A stretch of 64,000 nucleotides of DNA from Porphyra umbilicalis (lineage: Eukaryota > Rhodophyta > Bangiophyceae > Bangiales > Bangiaceae), in the NCBI GenBank assembly GCA_002049455.2, contig KV918969.1, forward strand, positions 62,001 through 126,000, read 5' to 3'. A program made the translations under genes and the position numbers. Within the stretch, counting starts at the first letter, position 1, and each line of letters starts with the position of its first letter. The notes beneath the pieces were generated by a model. That model was not told the DNA's origin and made no database searches. It worked only from the letters and a program-made list of their open reading frames with translations. This document shows positions 24,211 through 36,158 of the stretch, one piece after another.

Positions 24211-24504
24211 CTAGTGTCCATTCTACTGACCGCCTCATTTGAGCCTCTCAGGCTCATTTGAGCCTATTTTTGATGCCTCTCTGTGACCAGGCTCCGGCCT
24301 CGGCTGCTCTTTCTGAGAATAGATCTGGACTCAGCGCAGTCCACTTGCCTATGGGCCAATTCGGCGGCTGTGTACGATGAAAACTCGAAGAGGGTGCCCC
24401 AGACACCCCAAAAGGGCCGCGTTTCCAGGCAATATGAGAGGCAGCCTCATTTGAGCCTCATCTGAGGCTCATTTGAGCCACGGGAGCAGTAGAATGGACA
24501 CTAG
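24211..24504. mobile_element. MITE with 18-bp perfect terminal inverted repeats
   Basis: A 294-bp segment begins with CTAGTGTCCATTCTACTG and ends with its exact reverse complement. Inside both ends lie repeated CTCATTTGAGCCTC-type motifs that can also pair, so the element can fold into a long hairpin. No coding capacity. The outermost CTAG is itself palindromic; if the true ends are one or two bases in, the element is flanked by TA, as expected for Tc1/mariner-mobilised MITEs. A mariner-type transposase occurs at 36.2-37.2 kb, but I could not match its ends to these. Confidence 0.75.
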
Positions 24505-25308
24505 AGGGCTTTTGCCTCGGGTCTCGGCCGCTGTCTGTGGTGCGACACGCGTATGGGTGGCTGACGGTGCGGAGGTGGGGTGGTCACAACGGTGGAGAGT
24601 GGCAGCGGAGGGCGGCGTCAGCTACAGTAGCGGCTCCCTCTCACCCTCACCTCGCACTGGAAGCCCCGCCCCCGACCAAATCCGATCTACCCGAGATCTG
24701 GACAGATCATTTCCTTGTTGGCCCGGATCGGGATATTTTGGGACGGCCCCCGGGGGTGTGCTGTCCCTAGCGGAGGGGCCACGCCCCTTTCAAGTGGAGG
24801 ACCCCCGACCGCCACAAACACAAAGCAAGGGGGGGGAGACGACCCAAAACGATTGAAGCATCACCGGAAGGGAGTACATGGGGGGGGAAGGGGTGTTAGC
24901 AGGAAACGCAGAGAGACACACAGAGTGCGAAAGCGGTGTGTGGAGGTAAAGCTACGGTAAGAATGCGACCCAGCTAGAAAACTGGTATCTATTACCAACA
25001 AATTGGAAGATAGAGCCAACATAATGAGCAGAGTGTGTCCGGGGCGGTGGCGGTGGGGGGGCGGGGGTGGGGGGGATGCAAAACAGGGGGCCATGAGGCT
25101 GGAAAAGAGAACACGGAGTTCTGTAAAGTAGCGTTGTGCAACACGTATCTCTTTTGAAAGCGTGCGGTCGTGACACGTTAAGACACGCCCGAGACACGCC
25201 CTCAATCACGAAGCAGGCCCAACACGCCCAAAATTAACACCCGTAAAGACTCCAAGTAACACGTACCAATGTTTTGCCGAAACTGCTCCATACGATACAC
25301 AATCTTAC
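24505..25308. other. No gene recognised; may contain an intron of the adjacent minus-strand gene
   Basis: Contains G-rich runs and a C/G-rich tract near 25050. If the donor at 25308 is real, the following minus-strand exon should lie in or beyond this stretch, but I could not identify it. Confidence 0.3.
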
Positions 25309-25629
25309 CACGTCGTTTCAAACGCATCCTTGAGCAGCACGTTGATCCGACGGAAACCGCGGCCGACGCCTGCCGCGCGCGACGCTTCACCCACCGCAGT
25401 TGCGACACCCTCCGTGCCGACGCTCCGCGCCACGTAGGCATCGCAAATGCTCACAGGATCAGGCTCTCGGAATCGAGGCGGCTGGGTGGCGCCGTTGACC
25501 TCCGACGCTTCTTCGTTCGCTGTCGCCCCTCCCCGCTCACCATTTGCGTGGAATACCTCTTCCAATTCTTGCGGTAAGCTTATGGCGTGCGATGCCTCAT
25601 GTCCTGATGTGGCGCGTCGAGGCCCTTCT
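25309..25629 (-). CDS. Internal exon of an unrecognised gene
   Basis: An open minus-strand frame of about 105 codons with balanced, protein-like composition (segments ASHAISLPQELEEVFHANGE, SICDAYVARSVGTEGVATAV and RRINVLLKDAFETT). It runs straight into a consensus donor, ACGTG|GTAAGATTG, with the last exon base at 25309. Upstream, the frame opens after a stop near 25630, next to a pyrimidine-rich stretch that could be an acceptor. No known domain. It lies head to head with the + strand coding-like region that starts near 25600. The call rests on composition plus the donor; neighbouring exons were not found. Confidence 0.4.
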
Positions 25630-27311
25630 CAGAAAAGATGACGGACAAAAGAAGGCTGCCTGCGGCACGGCTGGCGAGGAGGATGGGACGTGAGAGGAGG
25701 ATGCGCAGGGCCATGAGGAAGGGGAGCAAGACAAGGACAGCCTGAAAAAGGACCCTTGGACAAAGCTGAGCGCGGGGCGGGCGGCGACACGGCGGCGGGC
25801 AAGAACAAAGAGTGGGAAAGCGACGCGAAGGACGACCACGTGGCGCTCGCCGCCGACGTCGCTGTGGTGTTTTGAGAAGAAAACACCCCGGCCGAGACAC
25901 TGAACCCCGTTCAGTGTACGTGGGACGCCAACGCACCATTGCGCATTCACGCCGACGTCCTCGTCGAGCCGGCACTGCTGGAAACGGGCGGCGCGCGAGC
26001 AGCCGCCCGCCTCTGCGACCTCATGCTCTCAACAGAACTCCACATTCCCTCGTCGGCAGCTTCCAACGTCAAGCTTGCTGTCTTCGTGCGGGCACTGGTC
26101 GTCGACTTGTCCACCGTGTGGGCACCCGGCGACCAGTTGGGCGCAGTAAAGGGGCACATTAAGACGCTGTCTGCCGAGAACATTTCGTTGCTTGACGTGG
26201 CGGGCACCCTCAGCCGAGCTGACGTGACGAAGCAGCGATTGCTTTGTGGCGCCGTTGCCTGTCTCGGGCCCGCCTTTTGCCTCTCTCCGCGCGTGCCGGA
26301 GCTGTTCGTCGGCGTTCTCACTGCCAAAAAGGAACCTGCAAGGCTTACGACAGGCACGTCGCCAACGCGAAAAACTACGCCGACGACGAACCCAATGCGG
26401 CGGGTGATCGCGGCGCGCGCGACGAGAGCGGCGACGGCACTGACAACGAAATGGGCGTTGACGGCGCCAGACCCAATAACGACAGCAACGGTGGCACCGA
26501 CGACAGGGGCGTAGGCGGCACCAAGGGCGACAAGCGCCGCGGCGGGGGCAGGCCCAGCTCCTTCATGAAGATGTCATTGGCCCACCTGAGCCACACCTTC
26601 ACGCCGCAGAAGTAAACGGAGACGTTGCTGATGGGGGAGGCCACCAAGGCCGGGTACCGCGCCGTGTACAACGAGCTGGGGGACCAAGGCAACGATTACC
26701 TGAGAGCGAGCGTCTGGGCGCCGGGCCTGCCGTGCCATTGTGTCATGCCGTGATATGTGGAGGCAGCGAGCGCACAGGCAGACGCGCCCGACTGCCAATA
26801 CGATATGGGCAAGAAAAACAGACGAACGGCGGGCACGGTTGGCGTGAACTGCAACTGTGCTCCCTTCACGTTCGTTGAGGTGGTCGTGCTAGAAGGCGTG
26901 GAGGGGCAGCGCATGCCGATTGAGTTCATCGTGTATCGGGTTGCGTCACTACGTGATGACATCGTGTCTGCTTCGTGCAGGGGCAAGCCTCAAGACGGCC
27001 TCGATGCGGCTGCCGTACGTCGCAAAGCGGGAGGCCATGCGCGTCCACCGGTTTCACTCGCGCAAGAACTATAAAGACAGCACCAAGGAAATGTGCCCTG
27101 ACTCGTACGTGGCAATTGACTGGGCCAACAGCTCCTCGTCCGAGGAGAAAAACGCGCTGGCGCGGCGGCAGCAGCACCATCTCTGGCAGATCAACCAGAA
27201 ACACTTCCTCCTCTTCAGCGTTTACCAGCTGGCGCTCTGGAACGTCAACGCACTGAACCGAGACAACTTGGACGAGCGCACGATGCGCAAGTGGCCACCA
27301 GGGCCTTTCAG
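25600..27311 (+). pseudogene. Decayed unrecognised protein-coding gene
   Basis: Successive + strand frames that read like one large protein interrupted by stops and frame changes. First a charged N-terminal part (25600-25870; stops at ~25690 and ~25875). Then a 130-residue well-composed segment (25880-26335; LVEPALLETGGARAAARLCD and KTLSAENISLLDVAGTLSRA). Then a Gly/Asp-rich linker (26340-26540) ending in a basic stretch. Then further segments to ~27290 (CNCAPFTFVEVVVLEGVEG and HHLWQINQKHFLLFSVYQLA). I recognise no family. The amount of decay resembles that of the transposases, so it could be an old transposon protein. It ends where a Harbinger-type terminal sequence begins. Confidence 0.4.
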
Positions 27312-27385
27312 AATCCGGGGTTTTCAGCAGAATCTGGGATATATCCAGATATACAGTCTTTCACCAGAAAATCCCGCAGTCCCAG
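27312..27385. repeat. Harbinger-type terminal sequence, isolated copy
   Basis: The first ~40 bp (GGTTTTCAGCAGAATCTGGG and the following GGATATATCC) are the inverse of the end of the Harbinger element at 13757. The next ~45 bp, ending TCACCAGAAAATCCCGCAGTC-like, match the inverse of 39664-39715. It links the two other copies and is probably the end of a related non-autonomous element. Confidence 0.55.
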
Positions 27386-28371
27386 AAGCTAACATGTGCA
27401 GGCAACACTTCTCACTCGAACAAAGTGGCCAATTTTCGACCGGAACCTGGTGACAATCTGCCCATTTTCCTGAGGACTTCCAAAACAGGAGTGGACCACC
27501 ACGCTTCATGAGCTGCCAGAGGCTGTCTCAGGATGTACTCGCGAGATATGATCAGAACCCTGACGCCGCAGTTCACGTGACAACGATCATTCGTGCCGAT
27601 ATTAATGACGTGGCGTTGGCTTCAGCTTTCAGGAACGACAAGAGTGCGTTTGGGGCAACGATATGGAGCACTGTTGCGATGGGTTGGAAACACTGCCACA
27701 CATGTGCCGATGTCAGTCATCTGTCATAGGCTGACCAGCAGCACAGCAGAAGCTGCGTAGCAACAGGCCAATGAACGTTCGGGAACCGACATCTTCGGGA
27801 ACAGTTGCCATCAACTCTTCTCCACATGATACCCTCTCAGAAGCGTCTGTGGGCCAGGGAGTCCACTTGCCCGAAAAGAAGGACCAACAGATCACTTTTT
27901 TTGGCCGGCTGGCACACTCTCGTCTGCAGTTTTCCTGACCATGCCGCCGATCGAAGGGAACCGTGCTCGCACCTGTCTGGCATGCGCAAACGCTCTGCGC
28001 GTGGTCTGCCCGCAGCTGATCGAGTGCGCCCGGGCCCGCTTGCATCAGACCTTGCACGTCCTGCGTGTCACATGAATCACGAGGGTCATTGAGACACTGG
28101 TTGCATGGCCGATAAGCATGACCTCTCCATTTTGAGCAGTCATGTCTAATTCGAGTCGGTTAGCACACGATAGCATCGCGGCACGCAAAAATCCAATGCA
28201 ACTGACACAACTGCACTGTTGCGTTGCACTAATCGCTGCAAGCAAAGATGATCAACATCTGTGACACATCAGTTCCAAAGTGCAATATAACGCGGACGAA
28301 ATGTGAATCGTCGTCGCACATCTACGAATATGTGTGGCCCGCATTCGTTCACACCACCGCACGGGACGATC
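27386..28371. other. No gene recognised
   Basis: Mixed-composition DNA with only short open frames and no domain, RNA gene or repeat that I can name. Confidence 0.4.
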
Positions 28372-29582
28372 CAGTGACCTCGTTTGAAGCGCCACCACCC
28401 GGTGGGGGGGGATGCACCACCACCTAGCCGGGTGCGGTGGAGCGTGTGCCAGCCACCTTCTCCACGACCGTCGTCCCTGTTACGCGCATCAATGGCTGAT
28501 CTTCCTTCGCCCTTCCCGCGCGACACCGTGACCTTACCCGTGTGGATACAGGTATGCTTAGACACGCACCCTATCTTTGTATGCCTCTGATTTGTATCCT
28601 CGGCTACATGTTCAGCTGAGCATGTGGTTAGTGATGATGTTGTGACTGGCCTGGATTGGATGATGTTCCTCACGTACTTTCGGAGATGCATGGCTACAGA
28701 GGTGCTAACACGTGTCTCCTTTCGTTGTTCCTGGTCATCGTTTCTCCATACCATTGCGGCGCGTGCATCCCCAGTGCCGCGACCTTGTTTGAGGCGCCAC
28801 CACCCGGTGGGGGGGGTGCAACACTACCAAGCCGGGTGCGGTGGAGCGTGCGCCAGCCTCCTTCTCCACGACCGTCGTCCCTGTTACGCGCATCAATGGC
28901 TGATCTTCCTTCGCCCTCCCCGCGCGACACCGTGACCTTACCTGTGTGGAAACAGGTATGCTTAGAAACGCACCCTATCTTTGTATGCCTCTGATTTGTA
29001 TCCTCGGCTACATGTTCAGCTGAGCATGTGGTTAGTGATGATGTTGTGACTGGCCTGGATTGGATGATGTTCCTCACGTACTTTCGGAGATGCATGGCTA
29101 CAGAGGTGCTAACACGTGTCTCTTTTTGTTGTTCCTGGTCATCGTTTCTCCATACCATTGCAGCGCGTGCGTCCCCAGTGCCGCGACCTTGTTTGCGGCG
29201 CCACCACCCGGTGAGGGGGGGTGCAACACCACCTAGCCGGGTGCGGTGGAGCGTGCGCCAGCCTCCTTCTCCACGACCGTCGTCCCTGATACGCGCATCA
29301 ATGGCTGATCTTCCTTCGCCCTCCCCGCGCGACACCGTGACCTTACCTGTGTGGTTACAGGTATGCTTAGACACGCACCCTATCTTTGTATGCCTCTGAT
29401 TTGTATCCTCGGCTACATGTCCAGCTGAGCATGTGGTTAGTGATGATGTTGTGACTGGCCTGAATTGGACGATGTTCCTCACGTTCTTTCGGAGATGCAT
29501 GGCTACAGAGGTGCTAACACGTGTCTCTTTTTGTTGTTTCTGGTCATCGTTTCTCCATGCCATTGCGGCGCGTGCATCCCTC
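28372..29582. repeat. Three tandem copies of a ~405-bp unit
   Basis: The landmark GTGATGATGTTGTGACTGGC occurs at 28631, 29035 and 29440, giving a period of 404-405 bp. Copies are nearly identical apart from substitutions and the length of a G run. The minus strand is open for 289 codons over more than two units (28694-29563); the + strand gives a repeated frame of 103-123 codons beginning at GTG. In each unit, CAG|GTATGC is followed 60-65 bp later by TTCAG, which looks like a small intron, but joining these sites does not keep one frame open. Whether it is coded is open. Confidence 0.8.
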
Positions 29583-29866
29583 CTACACCAACTCGTCTCT
29601 TTCTCGCGCTGTGCTCTCTGTGCTTATTTTTTGCTGCGCTGTACAAACTGCTTGGTCTCGATGGAAAAGCCGCACCGAGCAAGAAGTTGGCATATGCCGC
29701 CGCGGTCGTCTTCCTTTGCGTGCCTCTTTTCAACATTGTTCATGCGAGGACTGTTCTTTTGTCTGGCCTCCCTCCCCGCCCTTTTTTTTCACGCTTTTCC
29801 GTTCAACATAAACTCTTTTTTCACCATACTCCGGCGCGCTGCTCGACTCTTGTTCACAGTCACTGA
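29583..29866 (+). CDS. Possible small membrane-protein fragment
   Basis: Directly after the tandem array, a + strand frame encodes two hydrophobic stretches of ~17-20 residues (LFLALCSLCLFFAALYKLLG and LAYAAAVVFLCVPLFNIVHA). They are separated by a short loop with three Lys residues, as in a two-helix membrane hairpin. It ends at 29866 and has no clear start, because upstream it runs into the repeat. It may be a fragment or chance. Confidence 0.2.
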
Positions 29867-30586
29867 TGTAGCAATTCACGGTTGTCCTCATGGGCGCGTC
29901 GGCAATGAGCAAGTGCATATAGGGTTCCTCATGAGTGGGACAGACCATGTTACTCGTCGATGCATCGACTTGGTCGCCGGTGTGCCTTCGTGGTACTACC
30001 TGGGTCAACGACCCTAAGCAGCTTAAAACCAAGCTAAATTGCCCTAATGGACCACATTCGCGTGAAGTCTGGATGAACCACGATGGGGGCCACTCTTCGT
30101 GACTGTGTCCATGCAAATCGGAGTAAGTCATGAATATGTGACGACGTAAATTTACAAAACAGGACGGAGCAACCCGCTCAATTCTCAAGTCCCAGCCCTC
30201 AGAAACAATTTCGGCATGATTGCTGCCGCCTGCATCTCCCAAACATCGACTGCTGCCACTGCACCATATGAGACTGGCATTTTGAGTGCATCCTAGCGCC
30301 CAGGACGCGCCAGCGAATTGGCATATGCTATCACGCTGGCTTGTCAACCTGTTCAGGATGCTTGCCCGGCTGCATTTCCGGTTTACCACAACCAGGCAGT
30401 ATGCCGGCGCGGCTGAGGGCGGTAGGTTCACGTGTCAGGTCTGTGGGCTCTCATACGATCATGTAGACAGCACGGCCTGGTTTCTTTTCCAGCTCCATTA
30501 TTTTGGACGGATCAACAGCAGCTTTAGCTCAAAGGCGGGATGATTGAAGACGTTTACACCGGGGGATGTCTTATTTGCACTGATCA
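29867..30586. other. No gene recognised
   Basis: No conserved-looking frame on either strand and no repeat noted. Confidence 0.4.
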
Positions 30587-33239
30587 TTGCTGACGCACCT
30601 TCTACGTGCGCACCGGCTGCGCGCGTGCATGCCACGGCGGCGCGCCCTGGATCTGACGCACACAAGGCAGAGGCCTGTTGGCCATAGTAGACCGGCGTGG
30701 TGGCCATCGCGGCCTCTGCAGCCTCCCTGTGCTCCACCCGTCCGTGATGGTGGCCGACGCATTTGCAGAGTTCGCTATACTATATGGGCCTGGCGGGGGC
30801 GCCCCCGCCGCCTCCAGCAGGTGGCGGCAGAGGCGGCGACGCGTCCTCGACCGAGGGTGTCCACGCTCCGCCCGGCTCGGCCGCGTCACCGCCCGCTGCG
30901 GCACGGCCGGCGGCGGCGCCGGAATCCACTTGGGCGGGGCCCGCGGACCAAATTGGGACAATTCATCCAGAGTGGTCTCCCTGTTTTGAGTGTTTGCTTC
31001 CCCCCCCCTCCCGCCCCCCACCCCCCCCTTCCCTGCCCCCGCCACACAACCCTGCCTGGGCGCGTGCCGGCGCGCCCCCGGCGGGCGACGCGAACGTTCT
31101 TCACGAAATGGCGCCGCCGCTGCCCTCGACGGCCCCTCGTCCGTCGGTGGCCGCCAATGCCGCCGCCGCCGCGGACGAGCGCGCCGCCGCGGACGCGCCG
31201 GCGTTCGGCGCGCTGCTGCTGGCGCTGCCACGTGCCCGGGCCGCCTCGCCGTTTGGCGGCGCCCCCCCCCCCCATGACTCGCCACCGCCGGGTGTTTGCC
31301 AATGGCGCCGGTGCCTGCCGTCGCCGCCGCGCCTTCCGCCCCGCCGCCTCCGCCGTCCACTCAGCCCCTAACCGACACAGAGGCCGGCCGCGGCTGGGCA
31401 GCCGACCGCGTCGGCTCGGGCTAGCTCCTGCCGCTCGCCCTCGTCGCGGCGGCGGCGCCGACGCCGCACACAAGCGCGGCGTCGGCCCCTTCAGGTGGTG
31501 GTGGGCGGCCTTCGCAGCCCCTCCTCCCGTCGATGGCCGCGGCGGCTACGCCGGGGCCGCGCTTTCCCTGCCCGCCCCCCCACCCGCACACCCGCGGCCG
31601 GCGGCCGCCTGGGCCGCCGCTAGGCAGGCTGCTGCTGGCGCCGCCGTGGCGCCAAGACCCTTTCTGCGCGGTGCGCTGACGCCGACGCCACGAGCCGCAT
31701 GGCCTCGCTGGCGGCGACTGCGCCGCCGCTGCCGTCACCGACGCTCTTGACGCCCACCGCGCCTCCGCCGCGACTGCCATCCCGGCGGTCGACGCGCGTG
31801 GGCTCCAGCCGTCGGACGCAGCCACCCCAGCCGGTGCCGCTCACGAAGCCGCCTGCGCGCCGCCAGCAGCCGCCACGGCTCGCTGCTTATCGCGCGCCTG
31901 GCGGCGCCGCGGTCGCAACGTGCGCCGCTTGCCTGGCGCGACCGCGCCGCGGCGTCGGCTGCCACGTGACAATTGGCGCAAACGGCGCGACGCCGACCGC
32001 GACGCGCGCTGCGTCGCGGTTCGCCGCCGCGGGTTTTCCACCCGGCGCTGCCGCACCAGCCTTCCCTCCGCCGCTGCTCGCATGCGGCGGCGCCGACGCA
32101 GCAGGCGACCGCGGGTGGCGAGCGTGGCCGGTGGCAGACATTCAACAAGCGTCGGTCGCCTCGCCGGGCGCGCACGACACACCGAAGTCGCCGTGCCTTG
32201 GCATTGCGGCGCCGCCGCCGCCACCTTTTTGGGCGCCGCCGACTCCCCCGGCGGAGGGACGGTTTGGGGCGGAACACCCTGCCACCGCTGCGTCGCTTTT
32301 TTCGCCTGCCCCCTCGCCACCAGTGGCCGCCGCCGACGGCCATCAAGTTTCGCACGTGTGCGTCGACGCGCTGCAAGCGCGCACGCGCGCCGACGCGCGC
32401 TGGCGGCCGCCGCCAACCACCTCCGCCGGTGCCACCAGCGCATGCGTGCCGGTTCCCCCGCCCCCTCCTCAGGTCGGCGCCGCCCAAACCGCCGTTCCCG
32501 CCGGGAACGACAATGCCACACCTTCACGGCGGCTGCCGGTCGGTTCGGGTGCCGCCGGCACGCTGCCCTTGAAACCGGCCGCTGCGTCGCTGCCTCACGC
32601 GCCGAGCCCTCCACCCGCAGGAACAGCCGCCGCCCTCAGCGCCATGAGGCCGCCCAGCGCCGCCGCTGCCGCCCGCGCCGCTCCTCACGGCCACACGGCA
32701 CCGGCGTCGGCCCGCTCGGCCGCCCCTGCATGCGCCTCCTAGGCCGTGGCGCGCCTGGGTGACGGGAGGGCAGAGGGCGGTCGGGCGGGGTCATGCGCCG
32801 GCGCTTTGCCGTCGCCAACGTGGGCCGCCTTGCTACCGCTGACCGCTGGCCACACCGCCGTGACGCCGCCACCCTGCGTCGCCCAGCCGCCGTCGCCTGC
32901 CGCCAGGCGATCCTTCTGCCTCAAATAAGTACCCCCGTCTTGTTATCAACTGCCAACCAGTGGTGCGTGGCCCCCGCCGACGTCCCGAGTGGCTGCTCTC
33001 ACGGTGCTCAGACATTACGATGCCGCCTCGCTGACCGAGCTGGTCACATTGTTCGCTACCAGGGTGCTGCGCGCTCTTCGCTCTTGCGGCTGCTCGTAGC
33101 AGAATCGATCGGTGGCCTCACCGTCGGCGATGTAGAATGCAAGCTCTTCTTCTCTATGTTAGCGGAGACGCTGGCAGCGACAGCGGTCGCTACCGTTTTC
33201 TCGGTAATGGCCTCTCCCAGCCTGTCACGCGTGCTTTAG
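30587..33239. other. Very GC-rich region with long overlapping open frames
   Basis: Both strands and nearly all frames are open for long stretches (up to 387 codons on the + strand). All are rich in Arg, Pro, Ala or Gly, as expected from GC content alone. Short pieces read more naturally, for example an Ala/Asp-rich stretch around 31735-31890 (+) and 32095-32190 (+), which suggests a decayed or frame-broken GC-rich gene. No domain recognised and no single frame can be defended. Confidence 0.35.
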
Positions 33240-34823
33240 GAAGAGACTGAAACGAATGTTGAGGTGAATGTGTACGTCAGCAGTCTCTGACACGCTCAGC
33301 TTTCGGATGAAAAGGCTGCGCAGTAGGCATCGGCGCTCTGACGCCCTCGCCACGATACAGACGTGTAGCAGCTAGCGGAGCGCGCGACGATAATTAACCG
33401 ACCTTTGGAAGCGATCCGCGTGCACGTGGTGTAGAATATGGCTTCTTGTAGCAGCATGGCACCCTTAAACTAGCCGGCTGTCTTTCATGCTGGTCCGACT
33501 GCCACACACACCGGAAAGTGGCCGGCTATTCTTTTTGCGGCCCGCTGTGACCTTGTGGATCGCACTGTCTTGCCCTTTACGTGCCATCCTGCCTCATCGG
33601 GCGCCAACATTCTCGCATGTGCCTCAGACGAACGCCACAGTCGGGTTCTCCTGACTCTATCGGCCTCCATTGGGATGCCACAGGCTTTCAGCGAATCAAA
33701 AGGGCGCGGCACTTGCCTCCACGTGACCTCACGGCACCTCGGTCAATGCCGGTGCCAGCAGGGCGTGGCGAGTGTCTACTCTCCCCTCCCAGCTGCGCCT
33801 CAACTGTCCTGCCAATACCATTCAGGTAAGAGCCTTCTTATCGACATCAAATGGACCTGTTCGGCAAATGGGCGAGCCTGGGTCGCCCCTCGCCGGTCGG
33901 CCCGGCAATATGCTGCGCTAATGCCGCCACGGAGTGCCACTCAGGGAAAGCAGCCAGCCACCAACTGCTGAAGGTGGGGAACCTTTTGGGCGCCACGTGA
34001 CCCTGTACTGTCGCTCCCGCCTGTCTGCAAGATCCAGGCCGCACTTGCACCTACCTGATGAGAGGAGAGCTCGCGGGAGCGGCCACTATGCCACAAGCCG
34101 TGTCAGATGCGACTGAAGTCCCTTTCCGGCTAGTACACAGCCAGATGGCGCCGCGGCTTGCCTTCACGTCGGAGGTGGATAGTGCGACTCCTCAAGTGTC
34201 TGACTGGCCGCACAGCTGGGCACCGGCTCCATTGGTACGCGCATGCAGCGCACCCCCGCATGCGTCAGCCGCGCATGTCACGCAGCGGTTCCCTGGCAGC
34301 GAGCCCGCCGCGAGTGACACCTCATCCGGTGCGCTCGTCGCTCTCCTGAGGTCGACGCCGCTTCCCAGTGGGCGGCCGCGGCGCAATATATTGGTTTCGT
34401 ACGTGTGCGCGCCCTTCTGCAGTATGTCTGCTTGCGCCGGGGGTGCCACTGATAGTGTTGATATCGCACAGTCTGACCCGAAATGCTAATTTGTGACATC
34501 GCTTGAGACTCCACGCCGCGTCATCATGACGCGCTCAATTTCTTGGCCATTCCGTCATCAGGTACCGCTGACGCTGACAGCGCATTGGCGCTTCGGCAGT
34601 GTCAGCCGGGCACGGTAAGCGTAGTGCTTTGACGCGTCGAACGGCACGGTTGAAAAGCTAGCCCCGCTACCACTACAGCATTAGCGACTTCTTGTCGTGA
34701 GCCTGTCCAACATCGCGGTGGTTATCGTAAGGCTCTCGCCTGGCAAGGGGTAGCTGCGCCGGCCGCACGCTACAAGGGCTCACATGCCGCCAACGCTGCC
34801 GCTGTACGATCTGATTAACCCCC
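33240..34823. other. No gene recognised; one small ATG frame
   Basis: An ATG-started 143-codon frame (34058-34489, +) of ordinary composition is present, without domain or splice evidence. Nothing else stands out. Confidence 0.3.
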
Positions 34824-35033
34824 ATGCGCACTCGCGTGACGGTCACGGTGACGGCCGCCGGGTGGACTGCGGTACGGTATGATTCACTTCCCCCGCAGAT
34901 GAATACAAGTGACGGCGCGTCTTTGGTACGAGCCGCTTACGTGGCCGCCGGTAGGGTGGCCGTGAGGGACGCCCGAAACCAGGGATTGGGCTTCACACTC
35001 GCCTACGTCCGCGACCGCGCCGCCAAGGCGTGA
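34824..35033 (+). CDS. Small hypothetical ORF or first exon
   Basis: Seventy codons from an ATG, of balanced composition (starts MRTRVTVTVTAAGW). No domain. It lies upstream of the exon-like frame at 35561 and could be part of the same gene, but no donor site that would join them was identified. Confidence 0.2.
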   Translation: MRTRVTVTVTAAGWTAVRYDSLPPQMNTSDGASLVRAAYVAAGRVAVRDARNQGLGFTLAYVRDRAAKA

Positions 35034-35560
35034 CGAGGCGAGCAGCCGGGTGAATGGACTTTTGGCTGCCGGCGTCAGAAGGTCAGCTATGAGCCCCGAG
35101 ACCTTTTGCAGCGTGGTGCGGCCGTAAGCGGTCGGACACACGCCGGAGTAGCTGCACCTGCGCTGCGCTCACTCAATCAGGGACGTGCCCGCGGCGCAGA
35201 GCTTTGATCTGGGGTTGGGCGGCAGCTAGCGGTGTGATAGCTTGTTCCCATTGCCGCACCTACGAGACGGCCGGTCACCGCCGGTGAGGCACGGACACAG
35301 GGCCGTTTCCATCCTCGAAGGCGCTACTGACCCGCTATCGCTACCTTTATTGTCCCGGGTCGCCGTCTTTGTTGTGAAGCCCGAGGCGCCTTAGCACGTT
35401 CCTCCGACGCACCAGCAGCAGCCGAGAACCTGCCTACAGTGGAGCACGTCACGTGTGGGACCGCATGTGGCGCAGACCTCACGTGACTAAGCCTCTGGTT
35501 TCTGACAACTGCGCGCATCTGGTAGCATATTCAAGGCCTCCGCTCCACCTATCCTTTCAG

Positions 35561-35939
35561 GGGTGTGCCGCACGTGCCGCCTGAAGAAGACCGGCCGCGC
35601 GACATTATCGACGACACGCTTAATCGCGTGCCCCGTGTCGCGGCCCCTGGCCCCTTCAGGCTCTGCGTGGGGCGCCTGAGGGTCTCGGTCGTCACCGGGC
35701 AGGCAGCTTTGGCGGCATTCGTCCGAATGCTCTCCGAGGCTGAGGTGCCGCGATTAGCAGCACCGCTGCAGTTCGGCGATTGCGTGCCAAAACTGTGCCA
35801 GAAGGTTCTTCAGGAGCCCGCCGTAGGGCCCACTTGGCGCCCGTTCAAGACTCTTCTCGACCTTGGCGATGGAGCGTGGAAAGTGTTACATGCGAACTCC
35901 TTTGACCTGGCATCGTGCCATTACATAAAAGCTGCATAA
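35561..35939 (+). CDS. Exon-like frame of an unrecognised gene
   Basis: An open frame of about 125 codons with normal protein composition (segments RPRDIIDDTLNRVPRVA, FVRMLSEAEVPRLAAPL and KTLLDLGDGAWKVLHANSFD), ending at a TAA at 35937. Its 5' edge is a convincing acceptor: the pyrimidine-rich CCTATCCTTTCAG ends at 35560. The upstream exon is not found and no ATG lies in frame near the start. No known family. It is separated from the mariner-type transposase by ~220 bp. Confidence 0.35.
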
Positions 35940-36158
35940 CATTGATTGTGATGGTGGATGAGTACCGGCCATTCCTGTCCGCACAGTCGAAACGGCCCGC
36001 GACAAGTGACGGACCGATAGCCGTCTTCAAATGATACTGAGGGGCTACTTTCGATGCGCCTGCGTCACTAGTGCAGGACAAGACGCAGTAGGGGCCTTCG
36101 ACCCGAGCTTGGTGCCCGTGTGTGTGCACCAAGCACCCGTCTGGTGCTGTTTGTCATC

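Noticed and set aside
28551-28616. 66-bp intron repeated in each 405-bp unit
   Set aside because: Donor and acceptor look acceptable, but splicing does not join open frames consistently across the three units.
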